Both the position numbers and the translations under genes were made by a program. From the NCBI RefSeq assembly GCF_900105395.1, contig NZ_LT629775.1, positions 3,804,001 to 3,868,000 of the forward strand: a stretch of DNA of 64,000 nt. Direction: 5' to 3'. The notes beneath the pieces are model-generated. The model saw only the letters and a list, made by a program, of their open reading frames with translations, was not told the DNA's origin and searched no databases. Shown piece after piece: positions 10,689-21,116 of the stretch (position 1 is its first letter; the number at the start of each line of letters is the position of its first letter). This DNA comes from Streptomyces sp. TLI_053. GTDB taxonomy: Bacteria > Actinomycetota > Actinomycetes > Streptomycetales > Streptomycetaceae.

Positions 10689-12538
10689 CCACCACCGTCG
10701 AACCCGCCGCCACGCGCACCGACCCGGCCGCACCGGACCAGGAGGAGCTGCCCGCCCCGCCCGCCGACGAGGAGGACATCCCCGTCCCACCGGGCGCGCC
10801 GCGCGCGCTGCTGCGCTCGCTGCTCGGCCCGCACCGGGGCCGGATCGCCACCGCCATGGCGGTGATCCTGCTCCAGCAGGCCGCGCTGCAGGCCGGACCG
10901 CTGCTGGTGGCCTTCGCGATGGACCGGGGCATCCCCGCACTGCGGGAGCACGACTCCGGGCCGCTGGTCGCGGTGGTGGTCGCCTACCTGGGCTGCGCGC
11001 TGCTCGGCACCCTGCTCCAGTGGGCCTTCATCAAGATCAGTGCCCGGGTCAACCAGGACATCCTGCTGGACCTGCGCGGGCGGATCTTCCGGCACGCCCA
11101 GCGGCTCAGCCTGGACTTCCACGAGCGCTACACCTCCGGCCGGATCATCTCCCGCGCCACCAGCGACGTGGACGCGCTGCGCGAGCTGCTCTCGGAGGGC
11201 CTCCAGGAGCTGCTGACGGTCTTCCTCTCGGTCTGTTCCATCTCGGTCGTCCTGCTGGTGCTGGACTGGCGGCTCGGCCTGGCCTCACTGGCCTCCTTCC
11301 TGCCGCTGTGGCTGATCGCCCGCTCGTTCCGCCGCCGCTCGCGCCGGGTCTACCGGCGCTCGCGCACCGCCGCGGCCTCGCTGATCGTCCGCTTCACCGA
11401 GACCATGAACGGCATCCGCCCGGTCAAGGCCTTCCGCCGCGAGCGGGCCAACAACGCGGCGTTCGGCGTGGTGAACCGGCAGTCGGCCACCGCCACCGCG
11501 GACGGCCTGCTGGAGATCGCCCGGTACGTCGGCCTCTCCCGGGGGACGGCCAACGCGTGGACCACCGGGGTGCTGCTGCTGGGCGCCTGGCTGGTCACCG
11601 ACGGCGCCGTCGAGCTGGGCGTACTGACCGCCTTCGTGCTCTACCTGCGCCGGCTGTTCGACCCGATCGACCAGCTGGCGATGTTCCTGAACAGCTACCA
11701 GTCGGCCGCCGCCGCGCTGGAGAAGATCGCCGGCCTGCTGGCCCACGAACCGACCGTCGCCGAGCCGACGGAGCCGAAGCAGCTGCCGGCCACCCCGGTG
11801 ACGGGCCGGGAGGTGCGCTTCGAGAAGACGCAGTTCGCGTACCGCACCGGCAAGGAGGTGCTGCCGCCGTTCGACCTGGTGCTGCCCGCCGGGCAGACCG
11901 TCGCCGTGGTCGGCGCCACCGGGGCCGGCAAGTCGACGGTGGCCAAGCTGCTGGCCCGGTTCTACGACCCGACCGAGGGCCGGATCACCCTGGACGGGGT
12001 GGACCTGCGCGACCTCGCCGGTCCCGAGCTGCGGCGCGGGGTGGTGATGGTGACCCAGGAGTCCTTCCTGTTCTCCGGCACCGTCGCCGAGAACATCGCG
12101 ATCGGCCGGCCCGGCGCCACCCGGGCCGAGGTCGAGGAGGCGGCCCGGGCGATCGGGGCGCACGCCTTCGTCGCCGAGCTGCCGGACGGCTACGACACCG
12201 ATGTGCGCAAGCGCGGCGGGCGGATCTCGGCGGGCCAGCGGCAGCTGGTGGCCTTCGCCCGCGCGCTGCTCGCCGACCCGGCGGTGCTGATCCTGGACGA
12301 GGCCACCAGCTCGCTGGACGTGCCCGGCGAGCAGGCGGTGCAGCGGGCGATGCGCACCGTGCTGGCCGGACGGACGGCCGTGATCATCGCCCACCGCCTC
12401 TCCACCGTGGAGATCGCGGACCGGGTGCTGGTGATGGAGCAGGGCCGGATCGTGGAGGACGGCAGCCCGCGGGAGCTGATCGACGGCGCCGGGCGCTTCG
12501 CGCGGTTGCACCGGGCCTGGCGGGACAGCCTGGTCTGA
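10685..12538 (+). CDS. ABC exporter half-transporter with the consensus catalytic Glu
   Basis: This 617-residue partner starts at the ATG overlapping the stop of the previous gene. Six membrane helices are followed by a nucleotide-binding domain with Walker A GATGAGKST, Walker B LILDEATSS (catalytic Glu539) and an H-loop His (IIAHRLST). Its signature is ISAGQ rather than LSGGQ. In a head-to-tail dimer, the intact Walker motifs here pair with the intact LSGGQ of the first subunit. The altered SAGQ pairs with the Asp-containing site of the first subunit, giving one working and one degenerate site. An acidic, Pro-rich N-terminus of about 40 residues precedes the first helix. Substrate not inferable. 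Confidence 0.94.
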   Translation: MTTTVEPAATRTDPAAPDQEELPAPPADEEDIPVPPGAPRALLRSLLGPHRGRIATAMAVILLQQAALQAGPLLVAFAMDRGIPALREHDSGPLVAVVVAYLGCALLGTLLQWAFIKISARVNQDILLDLRGRIFRHAQRLSLDFHERYTSGRIISRATSDVDALRELLSEGLQELLTVFLSVCSISVVLLVLDWRLGLASLASFLPLWLIARSFRRRSRRVYRRSRTAAASLIVRFTETMNGIRPVKAFRRERANNAAFGVVNRQSATATADGLLEIARYVGLSRGTANAWTTGVLLLGAWLVTDGAVELGVLTAFVLYLRRLFDPIDQLAMFLNSYQSAAAALEKIAGLLAHEPTVAEPTEPKQLPATPVTGREVRFEKTQFAYRTGKEVLPPFDLVLPAGQTVAVVGATGAGKSTVAKLLARFYDPTEGRITLDGVDLRDLAGPELRRGVVMVTQESFLFSGTVAENIAIGRPGATRAEVEEAARAIGAHAFVAELPDGYDTDVRKRGGRISAGQRQLVAFARALLADPAVLILDEATSSLDVPGEQAVQRAMRTVLAGRTAVIIAHRLSTVEIADRVLVMEQGRIVEDGSPRELIDGAGRFARLHRAWRDSLV

Positions 12539-12580
12539 CCCCCCGCCCGCGGCCCGGCCGCACCCCCGGCGGGTAATAGT

Positions 12581-12618
12581 CCATAGACCCTTTCGTCCAT
12601 TACCGAAAGGGTCTATGG
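12581..12618. promoter_or_regulatory. 15-bp perfect inverted repeat upstream of the methyltransferase gene
   Basis: CCATAGACCCTTTCG at 12581-12595 pairs with 12604-12618 across an eight-base loop. It lies 42 bases past the ABC exporter stop and 46 bases before the methyltransferase start. It could terminate the exporter transcript or serve as an operator; its unusually AT-rich arms and position favour a regulatory role over the GC-rich terminators seen elsewhere here. Confidence 0.5.
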
Positions 12619-12664
12619 TCGTCCCCAGGGCTTACCGCCCCCGGGTCCGCGAAGGGGAACGAAC

Positions 12665-13417
12665 ATGGTCGACCGTCAGCACTGGGAGCAGTGGCAGCGC
12701 AGCTGGGACCGGCAGCAGGAGTGGTACCTGCCCGACCGCGAGGAGCGGTTCCGGGTGATGATCGACCTCGTCGGGGCCGTGACCGGCCCGGCCCCGCGCG
12801 TGCTCGACCTCGCCTGCGGCACCGGCAGCATCACCGAGCGGCTGTTCGCCCGGCTGCCCGGCGCCACCAGTGTCGGCGTCGACCAGGACCCGGCGCTGAT
12901 GACCATCGCCCGGGGCGTGCTCGGCGAGGACGAGCGGTTCAGCCTGGTGACCGCCGACCTCAAGGACCCCCGGTGGGCCGACGCGCTCCCGCCGGGGCCG
13001 TTCGACGCGGTGGTGACCGCCACCGCCCTGCACTGGCTTCCCGCCACCGACCTCGCCAGGCTCTACACCGACCTGGCCGGCCTGGTCCGCCCCGGCGGGG
13101 TGTTCCTCAACGCCGACCACATGCCGGACCCGGAGGTCCCGCTGCTCAACGCCGCCGAACGGGCCCAGCGGCACGGGCGGCAGGAGCGCGAGAAGGCCGA
13201 GGGCGTCCTGGACTGGGAGTCCTGGTGGCTCGCCGCCGCGGCCGACCCGCTGCTCGCCGACCAGGTCGCCGCCCGCAACGCGCTGTACGGCTCGCACGCC
13301 GACGGCGAGTCCCACCCGGCCGGCTGGCACACCGAGCGGCTGGTGGCGTCCGGCTTCGCCGAGGCCGGGGTGGCCTGGCGCTCGGTCACCGACGCCATGG
13401 TGGCGGCCGTCCGCTGA
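12665..13417 (+). CDS. Class I SAM-dependent methyltransferase
   Basis: This 250-residue cytoplasmic protein has a Rossmann-type SAM-binding domain with motif I LDLACGTGS at about residues 46-54, an acidic residue after strand beta-2 (VDQD) and a post-motif TATALHWL. The start is supported by GAAGGGGA about seven bases upstream. The substrate cannot be deduced. It follows a striking palindrome and is closed by a strong terminator shared with the convergent glgP, so it is probably monocistronic or the last gene of the ABC exporter unit. Confidence 0.88.
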   Translation: MVDRQHWEQWQRSWDRQQEWYLPDREERFRVMIDLVGAVTGPAPRVLDLACGTGSITERLFARLPGATSVGVDQDPALMTIARGVLGEDERFSLVTADLKDPRWADALPPGPFDAVVTATALHWLPATDLARLYTDLAGLVRPGGVFLNADHMPDPEVPLLNAAERAQRHGRQEREKAEGVLDWESWWLAAAADPLLADQVAARNALYGSHADGESHPAGWHTERLVASGFAEAGVAWRSVTDAMVAAVR

Positions 13418-13422
13418 AGCGC

Positions 13423-13459
13423 CCCGACGGACGATCCGCCGGGCGGATCGTCCGTCGGG
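13423..13459. terminator. 18-bp terminator between convergent methyltransferase and glgP
   Basis: Arms 13423-13440 and 13442-13459 are perfectly complementary with almost no loop, so the tip will fray to a tight hairpin. It serves the convergent genes ending at 13417 and 13497. Confidence 0.8.
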
Positions 13460-13496
13460 CGGGGCACCGGCCGGGCCGGCACCCCGCCCGGCGGGC

Positions 13497-16160
13497 TCAG
13501 CGCAGCAGGACCGCGTCCATGCCCGGCACCTCCGGCGGCAGCGCCACCAGTCCGAGCTCGGCGGGCGAGGCCAGCCGGGGGTGCGAGGGCAGCACCCGCA
13601 CCGTGTAGCCGAACGGTCCGGTGCGGCCGAGCTCCAGCGAGCCCTCGTACCTGGTCCGCCCGTCGAGGTCGGGCCCGCCGACCGGCTTGAGGGCGAGCAG
13701 GCAGGCGTCCGAGATCCGGTCCGACTCGTCCACCCGGCCGGAGACCACCTGGACCTCGACGTCGGCCGGCTCCAGCGGGCCCAGGGTCACCTGCACCCGC
13801 AGCGCCAGGGCACTGCCCAGCTCCTGCGCCTCGTCCGGGCAGTCCGCCTCGACGTGCTCCACCCGCACGGCCGGCCAGGCCTCCCGCACCCGGGCCTTCC
13901 ACCCGGCCAGCTCGCGGGCGGCGCGGTGCTCCCCGCCGCCGGCCAGCTCCCGCTGGGCCTGCGCGGCCGGGGCGTAGAGCCGTTCGACGTACTCGCGGAC
14001 CATCCGGCCCGCCAGCACCTTGGGCCCGAGGGTGACCAGGGTGTGCCGGACCATCGCGATCCACCGGTGCGGCAGGCCGTCCGAGCCCCGGTCGTAGAAG
14101 CGCGTGGCGACCTGGTCCTCGATCAGGTCGTAGAGCGCGGCGGCCTCGATGTCGTCGCGCCGCTCGGCCTCCCGGCTGTCCGGGTCGAGCACGCCGTCGC
14201 CGGTGTCGGCGGTGGGGATCGCCCAGCCGTTCTGGCCGTCGAACCACTCGTCCCACCAGCCGTCCAGCACCGACAGGTTGAGGCAGCCGTTGAGCGCGGC
14301 CTTCATCCCGGAGGTGCCGCAGGCCTCCAGCGGGCGGAGCGGGTTGTTCAGCCAGACGTCGCAGCCCGGGTAGAGGTGCCGGGCCATCGCCATGTCGTAG
14401 TCCGGCAGGAAGACGATCCGGTGCCGGACGGCGGGGTCGTCGGCGAAGGCCACCATCTGCTGGATCAGCCGCTTGCCGCCGTCGTCGGCCGGGTGGGCCT
14501 TGCCGGCCACCACGATCTGCACCGGCCTGGTCGGGTGCAGCAGCAGCGCGCGCAGCCGCTCCGGGTCGCGGAGCATCAGGGTGAGCCGCTTGTAGGAGGG
14601 CACCCGGCGGGCGAAGCCGATGGTGAGCACGTCCGGGTCGAGCACCGAGGCGACCCAGCCGAGCTCGGCCTCGCCGGCCCCGCGCTGGTGCCAGGAGGCG
14701 CGCAGCCGCCGGCGGACCTCGTCGACCAGCTGGGCCCGCAGGGTGCGGCGGAGGTCCCAGACCTCGGTGTTGCCGATCCGCTCGAGGCCGGTCCAGCGCT
14801 TGGTCTCGCCGGTGGTCATCGCCTCCTCGGCGCGGTCGGCGCCGATCTCGGCGGCGCCGAGCCGGACCACCGCCGGGTCGATCCAGGTGGCCGCGTGGAC
14901 GCCGTTGGTGACCGAGGTGATCGGCACGTCCGCGGCGTCGAAGCCCGGCCAGAGGCCGTTGAACATCGAGCGGCTGACCTCGCCGTGCAGGGTGGAGACG
15001 CCGTTGGCGCGCTGGGCCAGCCGCAGGCCCATGGCGGCCATGTTGAACAGCTTCGGGTCGCCGCCGCGCCAGGTCTCGGCGCCGAGCGCGAGCACCTGCT
15101 CGACCGGGACGCCGGGGAGCGCGGTCTCGCCGCCGAAGTGCCGGGCCACCAGCTCGCGGTCGAACCGGTCGATGCCGGCCGGGACGGGCGTGTGGGTGGT
15201 GAAGAGGGTGCCGGCCCGGACCGACTCCAGGGCGGCCGCGAAGTCGAGCCCGGCGTCCGCGACCAGTTCGCGGATCCGCTCGACGCCGAGGAAGCCGGCG
15301 TGGCCCTCGTTGGTGTGGAAGACCTCGGGCGCGGGGTGGCCGGTGAGCCGCTGGTAGGCGCGCACGGCCCGGACGCCGCCGACGCCGAGCAGCATCTCCT
15401 GCAGCAGCCGGTGCTCGCTGCCGCCGCCGTAGAGGCGGTCGGTGACGTCGCGCTCGGCGGGCGAGTTGGCCTCGATGCCGGAGTCCAGCAGCAGCAGCGG
15501 GACCCGGCCGACCTGGGCCTTCCAGATGTGCGCGGCCAGGGTGCGGCCGCCGGGCAGGGCGAGGTCGACCCGGCTGGGCGTGCCGTCGGGCTCGCGCAGC
15601 AGGGTGACGGCCAGCTCGTCCGGGTCGAGCAGCGGGTAGCGCTCCTGCTGCCAGCCGTCCCGGTCGAGGGACTGCCGGAAGTAGCCGTGCCGGTAGAAGA
15701 GCCCGACACCGATGATCGGGACCCCGAGGTCGCTGGCGGCCTTGAGGTGGTCGCCGGCGAGGATGCCGAGGCCGCCGGAGTACTGGGGCAGCGCGGCGGC
15801 GATGCCGTACTCGGGCGAGAAGTAGGCGATGGCGGCGGGGGGCGGCGCGGCGGCCTGCTGCCCCGCCGTCTGGTACCAGCGCGGGCCCGCCAGGTACTCC
15901 CGCAGGTCGTCGGCGAGGTCGCCGAGCCGGCGCAGGAACCTGCGGTCGGCGGCGAGCGCGGCGAGCCGGGCGGCCGGGACCTCCCCGAGCAGCCGCACCG
16001 GGTCCTCGCCCGTCGCGGCCCACACGTCCGGATCCACGGACCGGAAGAGGTCCCGGGTCTCGGGGTGCCAGGACCAGCGCAGGTTGAGGGCCAGCTCGTG
16101 CAACGGCTGGAGTTGTTCGGGCAGGACGGTGCGGACGGTGAATCTGCGGATTGCCTTCAC
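13497..16160 (-). CDS. glgP: Alpha-glucan (glycogen) phosphorylase with N-terminal DUF3417
   Basis: This enzyme of about 887 residues releases glucose 1-phosphate from glycogen using phosphate and pyridoxal phosphate. It is of the actinobacterial type, with an N-terminal DUF3417 region (about residues 1-120) before the GT35 domain. The cofactor Lys is expected at residue 620, within ACGTSGMKAALNG. The GTG at 16160 gives the expected family start (V/M-KAIRRFTVR); an in-frame ATG at 16190 would add ten residues without a ribosome-binding site. It is divergent from glgE across a 645-bp gap. Its presence beside glgX gives the degradative arm of the same glycogen system. Confidence 0.95.
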   Translation of the reverse strand: MKAIRRFTVRTVLPEQLQPLHELALNLRWSWHPETRDLFRSVDPDVWAATGEDPVRLLGEVPAARLAALAADRRFLRRLGDLADDLREYLAGPRWYQTAGQQAAAPPPAAIAYFSPEYGIAAALPQYSGGLGILAGDHLKAASDLGVPIIGVGLFYRHGYFRQSLDRDGWQQERYPLLDPDELAVTLLREPDGTPSRVDLALPGGRTLAAHIWKAQVGRVPLLLLDSGIEANSPAERDVTDRLYGGGSEHRLLQEMLLGVGGVRAVRAYQRLTGHPAPEVFHTNEGHAGFLGVERIRELVADAGLDFAAALESVRAGTLFTTHTPVPAGIDRFDRELVARHFGGETALPGVPVEQVLALGAETWRGGDPKLFNMAAMGLRLAQRANGVSTLHGEVSRSMFNGLWPGFDAADVPITSVTNGVHAATWIDPAVVRLGAAEIGADRAEEAMTTGETKRWTGLERIGNTEVWDLRRTLRAQLVDEVRRRLRASWHQRGAGEAELGWVASVLDPDVLTIGFARRVPSYKRLTLMLRDPERLRALLLHPTRPVQIVVAGKAHPADDGGKRLIQQMVAFADDPAVRHRIVFLPDYDMAMARHLYPGCDVWLNNPLRPLEACGTSGMKAALNGCLNLSVLDGWWDEWFDGQNGWAIPTADTGDGVLDPDSREAERRDDIEAAALYDLIEDQVATRFYDRGSDGLPHRWIAMVRHTLVTLGPKVLAGRMVREYVERLYAPAAQAQRELAGGGEHRAARELAGWKARVREAWPAVRVEHVEADCPDEAQELGSALALRVQVTLGPLEPADVEVQVVSGRVDESDRISDACLLALKPVGGPDLDGRTRYEGSLELGRTGPFGYTVRVLPSHPRLASPAELGLVALPPEVPGMDAVLLR

Positions 16161-16805
16161 GGCGTGAAGCGTAGCCTCGCCCGATGGCATGATGGTGCGT
16201 CAGTTGGGCTATTCGACATCCGTTCGGCCTATTGATGAGATCGCATTCGGCGCATTGGACTGCACGGGGGGCGCACGAGGCGCACTTTCCGGGGCACCGC
16301 GCCACCAATACGTGAACGCGGCGGAACAGATCCATTTCCGCCGGCGGGCCCGCGCCCGATCACCTCCGAAACTCCGGCCGGACCGGTGCGGAATCCGCTC
16401 GACCGGTGCGAGGATGAACCGCGGTCGTCGATGCTGCGGGGAGTGCGGAGACGGGTGGCGTTCCCCCGCGAAGCAGCACGTCCGAATCCTTTTCGTGTTG
16501 ATCGTTCGTCATCCTGATTGGTCCATTCGGCGCCCATCGCGGACCGCCGCGTGTCCTCGCGATCACCCCGCTCGTTCACGGGTGGGTCGGGTCCTCCGGG
16601 GGCGCGCTCCGAGAGGCGTGCGCCGGGACGCGCGCGGGCTCTCGGGCCCTCCGCCACGGGCTCGGCGGGAGCGGGGCAGGTTGCCCGGAACGGCGGCGCG
16701 GGCAGGCTTCCGGTCGCAGGTCCTCCCCACCCAGTAGTCCTCCCGGTACTCCCCTGGCCCTGCCGGCCCGCGGGAGCTGCCGCCGATCTCGGGCAGGAGT
16801 TTGGC
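16161..16805. other. Divergent promoter region between glgP and glgE
   Basis: Roughly 645 bases separate the two divergently read genes. I see no gene here: the frame in front of glgE is open upstream (to 16518), but its translation is low-complexity and a good ribosome-binding site occurs only at 16806. The part at 16190-16540 is relatively AT-rich and should carry both promoters; no confident -35/-10 pair stands out. Confidence 0.5.
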
Positions 16806-19154
16806 ATGCACGGCGACACGCGGGACCAGTCCACACCGGTGGCCGACACCCTCGACGCAGCGGTCGCGGAATCCGCCGGACGGATGGATTCTGACGCTCG
16901 GACGGACGCGGCGATGCCGGGACCCCGGGGTGCCGGGGCAGACCGTACGGAGCGACCGGACGAGCCGGCCCGACAACCCGGGGCCGAGGACAGCCGGACC
17001 GCTTCCGGCCCGACCGGGGCCGCGACCCCGCGCGGGCGCACCACCGCCCGCGGCGCGAGCGCCTCCGAACCCGCCACCGGCCGGGCCGGGGGCGCCGCAC
17101 CCGCCGGGGCGTCCACCGCGCGCCCCGCCGCCGGCCGGGCCCGCGCGAAGCCCGCCACCACCCGCAAGACCGCCCGCAAGACGACAGAGAGCGACACCGT
17201 GATCGGCCGCATCCCCGTCCTGGACGTCAGCCCCCTCGTGGACGCCGGCCGCCGCCCGGCCAAGGCGGTGGTGGGCGAGTCCTTCCCGGTCTCCGCGACC
17301 GTGTTCCGTGAGGGCCACGACGCGGTCGCCGCCAATGTGGTGCTGCGCGACCCGCGCGGCCGCGGCGGCCCCTGGACGCCGATGCGCGAGCTGGCCGAGG
17401 GCTCCGACCGCTGGGGCGCGCACGTCACCCCGACCGCCCCCGGCCGCTGGTCGTACGTGGTCGAGGCGTGGTCGGACCCGGTGGCCACCTGGCGCAAGGC
17501 CGCGGCGATCAAGCTGCCGGCCGGGATCGACACCGCGCTGGTCCTGGAGGAGGGCGCGCAACTGCTGGAACGCGCGGCCGCCGGGGTCCCGAAGAAGGAG
17601 GGCCGGGCGGTGGTGCTGGCGGCCGCCGAGGCGCTGCGCGACCCGGCCCTGCCGCCGCTGTCCCGGCTGGCCGCCGCGCTCGCCCCCGAGGTGCAGGAGC
17701 TGCTGGGCCGCTTCCCGCTGCGCGAACTGGTGAGCGCCTCCCGGCCGGTGCCGCTCCAGGTGGACCGGGAGCGGGCGCTGTTCGGCTCCTGGTACGAGTT
17801 CTTCCCCCGCTCCGAGGGCGCGGTGGTCGACCCGTCCGGGGTGGAGCCGCCGCGCTCGGGCACCCTGCGGACCGCCGCCGAGCGGCTGCCCGCGGTGGCC
17901 GCGATGGGCTTCGACGTGGTCTACCTGCCGCCGGTCCACCCGATCGGCCGCGCCTTCCGCAAGGGCCCGGACAACAGCCTGACGGCCGGCCCGCACGACG
18001 TCGGCTCGCCGTGGGCGATCGGCTCGCCGGAGGGCGGCCACGACGCCGTCCACCCGGACCTCGGCACGATCGAGGACTTCGACCACTTCGTCGCCGAGGC
18101 CACCGCGCTGCACCTGGAGGTCGCGCTGGACTTCGCGCTCCAGTGTTCGCCGGACCACCCGTGGGTGAACAAGCATCCGGAATGGTTCAGTCACCGGGCG
18201 GACGGCACCATCGCCTACGCCGAGAATCCTCCGAAGAAATATCAGGATATTTATCCGATCAACTTCGACCAGGACATGGACGGAATCGTCAAGGAGACGA
18301 TCCGGGTCCTCCGGTTCTGGATGGCGCACGGGGTACGGATCTTCCGGGTCGACAACCCGCACACCAAACCCGTGGTCTTCTGGGAGCGGGTGCTCGCGGA
18401 CATCGCCCGCACCGACCCGGACGTGGTCTTCCTCGCCGAGGCCTTCACCCGTCCGGCGATGATGCACACCCTGGGGAAGATCGGTTTCCACCAGTCGTAC
18501 ACGTACTTCACCTGGCGCAACACCAAGGCCGAACTCACCGAGTACCTCACCGAGCTCACCGGCGACGCGGCCGCCTACATGCGCCCCAACTTCTTCGCCA
18601 GCACCCCGGACATCCTGCACGCCTACCTCCAGGACGGCGGCCGGGCCGCCTTCGCGATCCGCGCGGTCCTGGCGGCCACCCTCTCCCCCAGCTACGGCGT
18701 GTACGCCGGCTACGAGCTCTACGAGAACGAGCCGGCCCACCCCGGTTCCGAGGAGTACCTGCACTCGGAGAAGTACGAACTGCGCCCCAGGGACTGGAGC
18801 CGCACCGACACCCTCGCCCCGCTGCTCACCGTCCTGAACCGGCTGCGCCGCCGTCACCCGGCACTCCAGCAGCTGCGTTCACTGCGCTTCCACCCCACCG
18901 ACAACGACCAGGTGCTCGCCTACTCCAAGACCGCCCCGACGCCCGACGGCCTCACCGACCACCTCATCACCGTGGTCAACCTGGATCCGCACCACGCCCA
19001 GGAGGCCACCGTCACCCTGGACGGGGACGGGCCGTACGCGGTCCACGACGAGCTCACCGGCGCCGCCTACACCTGGGGCCGGCACAACTACGTCCGGCTC
19101 GACCCCTCAGCCGAGCCGGCCCACCTCCTCACGGTTCGGAGGAACCCAGCGTGA
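16806..19154 (+). CDS. glgE: Alpha-1,4-glucan:maltose-1-phosphate maltosyltransferase GlgE with long N-terminal extension
   Basis: This 782-residue enzyme extends alpha-glucan chains by maltose units taken from maltose 1-phosphate. The ATG at 16806 follows AGGAG by seven bases. The GH13_3 catalytic residues are Asp516 in FRVDNPHTK (nucleophile) and Glu545 in FLAEAFTRP. From memory the S. coelicolor equivalents are Asp394 and Glu423; the same 29-residue spacing puts about 122 extra residues at the N-terminus here. That extension is Ala/Pro/Thr/Gly-rich and ends in a basic Lys/Arg/Thr cluster (about 105-120). Its GTGA junction with treS shows they are co-translated. Confidence 0.96.
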   Translation: MHGDTRDQSTPVADTLDAAVAESAGRMDSDARTDAAMPGPRGAGADRTERPDEPARQPGAEDSRTASGPTGAATPRGRTTARGASASEPATGRAGGAAPAGASTARPAAGRARAKPATTRKTARKTTESDTVIGRIPVLDVSPLVDAGRRPAKAVVGESFPVSATVFREGHDAVAANVVLRDPRGRGGPWTPMRELAEGSDRWGAHVTPTAPGRWSYVVEAWSDPVATWRKAAAIKLPAGIDTALVLEEGAQLLERAAAGVPKKEGRAVVLAAAEALRDPALPPLSRLAAALAPEVQELLGRFPLRELVSASRPVPLQVDRERALFGSWYEFFPRSEGAVVDPSGVEPPRSGTLRTAAERLPAVAAMGFDVVYLPPVHPIGRAFRKGPDNSLTAGPHDVGSPWAIGSPEGGHDAVHPDLGTIEDFDHFVAEATALHLEVALDFALQCSPDHPWVNKHPEWFSHRADGTIAYAENPPKKYQDIYPINFDQDMDGIVKETIRVLRFWMAHGVRIFRVDNPHTKPVVFWERVLADIARTDPDVVFLAEAFTRPAMMHTLGKIGFHQSYTYFTWRNTKAELTEYLTELTGDAAAYMRPNFFASTPDILHAYLQDGGRAAFAIRAVLAATLSPSYGVYAGYELYENEPAHPGSEEYLHSEKYELRPRDWSRTDTLAPLLTVLNRLRRRHPALQQLRSLRFHPTDNDQVLAYSKTAPTPDGLTDHLITVVNLDPHHAQEATVTLDGDGPYAVHDELTGAAYTWGRHNYVRLDPSAEPAHLLTVRRNPA

Positions 19155-20875
19155 CAGTCAACGAGCCCGTCCCCGACACCTTCCCCGAGACCTCGAAGAA
19201 GAACCTGGACCCGGAGTGGTTCAAGCGTGCGGTCTTCTACGAGGTGCTGGTGCGGTCCTTCCAGGACAGCAACGGCGACGGGGTCGGAGACCTCAAGGGG
19301 CTCACCGCCAAACTCGACTACCTGCAGTGGCTCGGGGTCGACTGCCTCTGGCTGCCGCCGTTCTTCGCCTCGCCGCTGCGCGACGGCGGGTACGACGTGT
19401 CCGACTACAAGTCGGTGCTGCCCGAGTTCGGCGACCTCGCCGACTTCATGGAGTTCGTCGACGCGGCGCACGCCCGCGGCATGCGCGTGGTCATCGACTT
19501 CGTCATGAACCACACCAGCGACCAGCACCCCTGGTTCCAGGCCTCCCGGGAGGACCCGGACGGCCCGTACGGCGACTTCTACATGTGGGCCGACGACGAC
19601 AAGCAGTACCCGGACGCCCGGATCATCTTCGTCGACACCGAGACCTCCAACTGGACCTACGACCCGGTGCGCAAGCAGTACTTCTGGCACCGGTTCTTCT
19701 CCCACCAGCCCGACCTCAACTACGACAACCCCCGGGTCCAGGACGAGATGATCGCCGGGCTGCGGTTCTGGCTGGACCTCGGCATCGACGGGTTCCGGCT
19801 GGACGCGGTGCCGTACCTGTTCGCCCGGGAGGGGACCAACTGCGAGAACCTCCCGGAGACCCACGAGTTCCTGCAGCGGGTCCGCAAGGAGATCGACGCC
19901 GACTACCCGGACACCGTGCTGCTCGCCGAGGCCAACCAGTGGCCGGAGGACGTCGTCGACTACTTCGGCGACTTCGCCTCCGGCGGCGACGAGTGCCACA
20001 TGGCGTTCCACTTCCCGGTGATGCCGCGGATCTTCATGGCGGTCCGCCGGGAGTCCCGCTACCCCGTCTCGGAGATCCTCGCCAAGACGCCCAACATCCC
20101 GCACGGCTGCCAGTGGGGGATCTTCCTGCGCAACCACGACGAGCTGACCCTGGAGATGGTCACCGACGAGGAGCGCGACTACATGTACGCGGAGTACGCC
20201 AAGGACCCGCGGATGCGCGCCAACGTGGGCATCCGCCGGCGGCTCGCCCCGCTGCTGGAGAACGACCGCAACCAGATCGAGCTCTTCACCGCCCTGCTGC
20301 TCTCCCTGCCCGGTTCGCCGGTGCTCTACTACGGCGACGAGATCGGCATGGGGGACAACATCTGGCTGGGCGACCGGGACGGCGTCCGGACCCCGATGCA
20401 GTGGACCCCGGACCGCAACGCGGGTTTCTCCTCCGCCGACCCGGGCAGGCTCAGTCTGCCGCCCATCATGGATCCGGTGTACGGCTATCAGGTGACCAAC
20501 GTCGAAGCGCAGCAGAGCAGTTCGAGCTCACTGCTGCACTGGACGCGTCGCATGATCGAGATCCGCAAGCTCAACCCGGCGTTCGGCCTCGGCAGCTACA
20601 CCGAACTGCCCTCCAGCAACCCCGCGGTGCTGGCCTTCGTCCGTGAGTACGAGGGGGACCTGGTCATGTGCGTGAACAACTTCTCGCGGTTCGCGCAACC
20701 GACCGAACTGGACCTGCGGCGGTACGGCGGACGGAATCCGGTCGAGCTGATCGGCGGGGTGCGCTTCCCCTCGATCGGCGAGTGGCCGTACCTGCTCACC
20801 CTGGCCGGGCACGGCTTCTACTGGTTCCAGCTCCGCCGGCCCGCCCGGCCGACCGGAACCGTGCGGCCGAAGTAA
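19151..20875 (+). CDS. treS: Trehalose synthase (maltose alpha-D-glucosyltransferase) TreS
   Basis: TreS interconverts trehalose and maltose and here supplies maltose to the GlgE pathway. It starts at the GTG overlapping the glgE stop; GGAGGA lies seven bases upstream. The protein has 574 residues with a GH13_16 catalytic domain: region I DFVMNHT, nucleophile Asp218 in FRLDAVPYL, Glu260 in LLAEANQW and Asp330 in RNHDELT. The opening [18 protein letters not shown] is characteristic of the family. Pep2 is a separate downstream gene rather than fused, as is normal in Streptomyces. Confidence 0.96.
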   Translation: MTVNEPVPDTFPETSKKNLDPEWFKRAVFYEVLVRSFQDSNGDGVGDLKGLTAKLDYLQWLGVDCLWLPPFFASPLRDGGYDVSDYKSVLPEFGDLADFMEFVDAAHARGMRVVIDFVMNHTSDQHPWFQASREDPDGPYGDFYMWADDDKQYPDARIIFVDTETSNWTYDPVRKQYFWHRFFSHQPDLNYDNPRVQDEMIAGLRFWLDLGIDGFRLDAVPYLFAREGTNCENLPETHEFLQRVRKEIDADYPDTVLLAEANQWPEDVVDYFGDFASGGDECHMAFHFPVMPRIFMAVRRESRYPVSEILAKTPNIPHGCQWGIFLRNHDELTLEMVTDEERDYMYAEYAKDPRMRANVGIRRRLAPLLENDRNQIELFTALLLSLPGSPVLYYGDEIGMGDNIWLGDRDGVRTPMQWTPDRNAGFSSADPGRLSLPPIMDPVYGYQVTNVEAQQSSSSSLLHWTRRMIEIRKLNPAFGLGSYTELPSSNPAVLAFVREYEGDLVMCVNNFSRFAQPTELDLRRYGGRNPVELIGGVRFPSIGEWPYLLTLAGHGFYWFQLRRPARPTGTVRPK

Positions 20876-20910
20876 CGATCCGGCAGCCGCCGCGGGTCCC
20901 ACCGAACCCT

Positions 20911-20943
20911 CCGGGGGCGCGAGTTCGTACCCCGCGCCCCCGG
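20911..20943 (+). terminator. Hairpin after treS
   Basis: An 11-bp perfect GC stem (20911-20921 with 20933-20943) lies 36 bases after the treS stop and 170 bases before pep2. It may end or attenuate the glgE-treS transcript. Confidence 0.55.
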
Positions 20944-21116
20944 TCGTCTCTGCACCACCGCGTACGGAGAACAGCCCAACGGCCACCCACACGAAGGCGT
21001 GACACCCGGGCCCCTCGCTCGCGTGCCGCGCCGCCGCGCCGCCGCAATCCGGAAGACTGACGGACCCGGCCAGACCCGTCGGGCGATCCGCCCAGCTCCT
21101 CCGGGGAAAGGGAGTC

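Noticed and set aside
13581..16235. 884-residue plus-strand frame opposite glgP
   Set aside because: Low-complexity Gly/Ala/Val/His composition and no start signal; glgP on the other strand has all family motifs.
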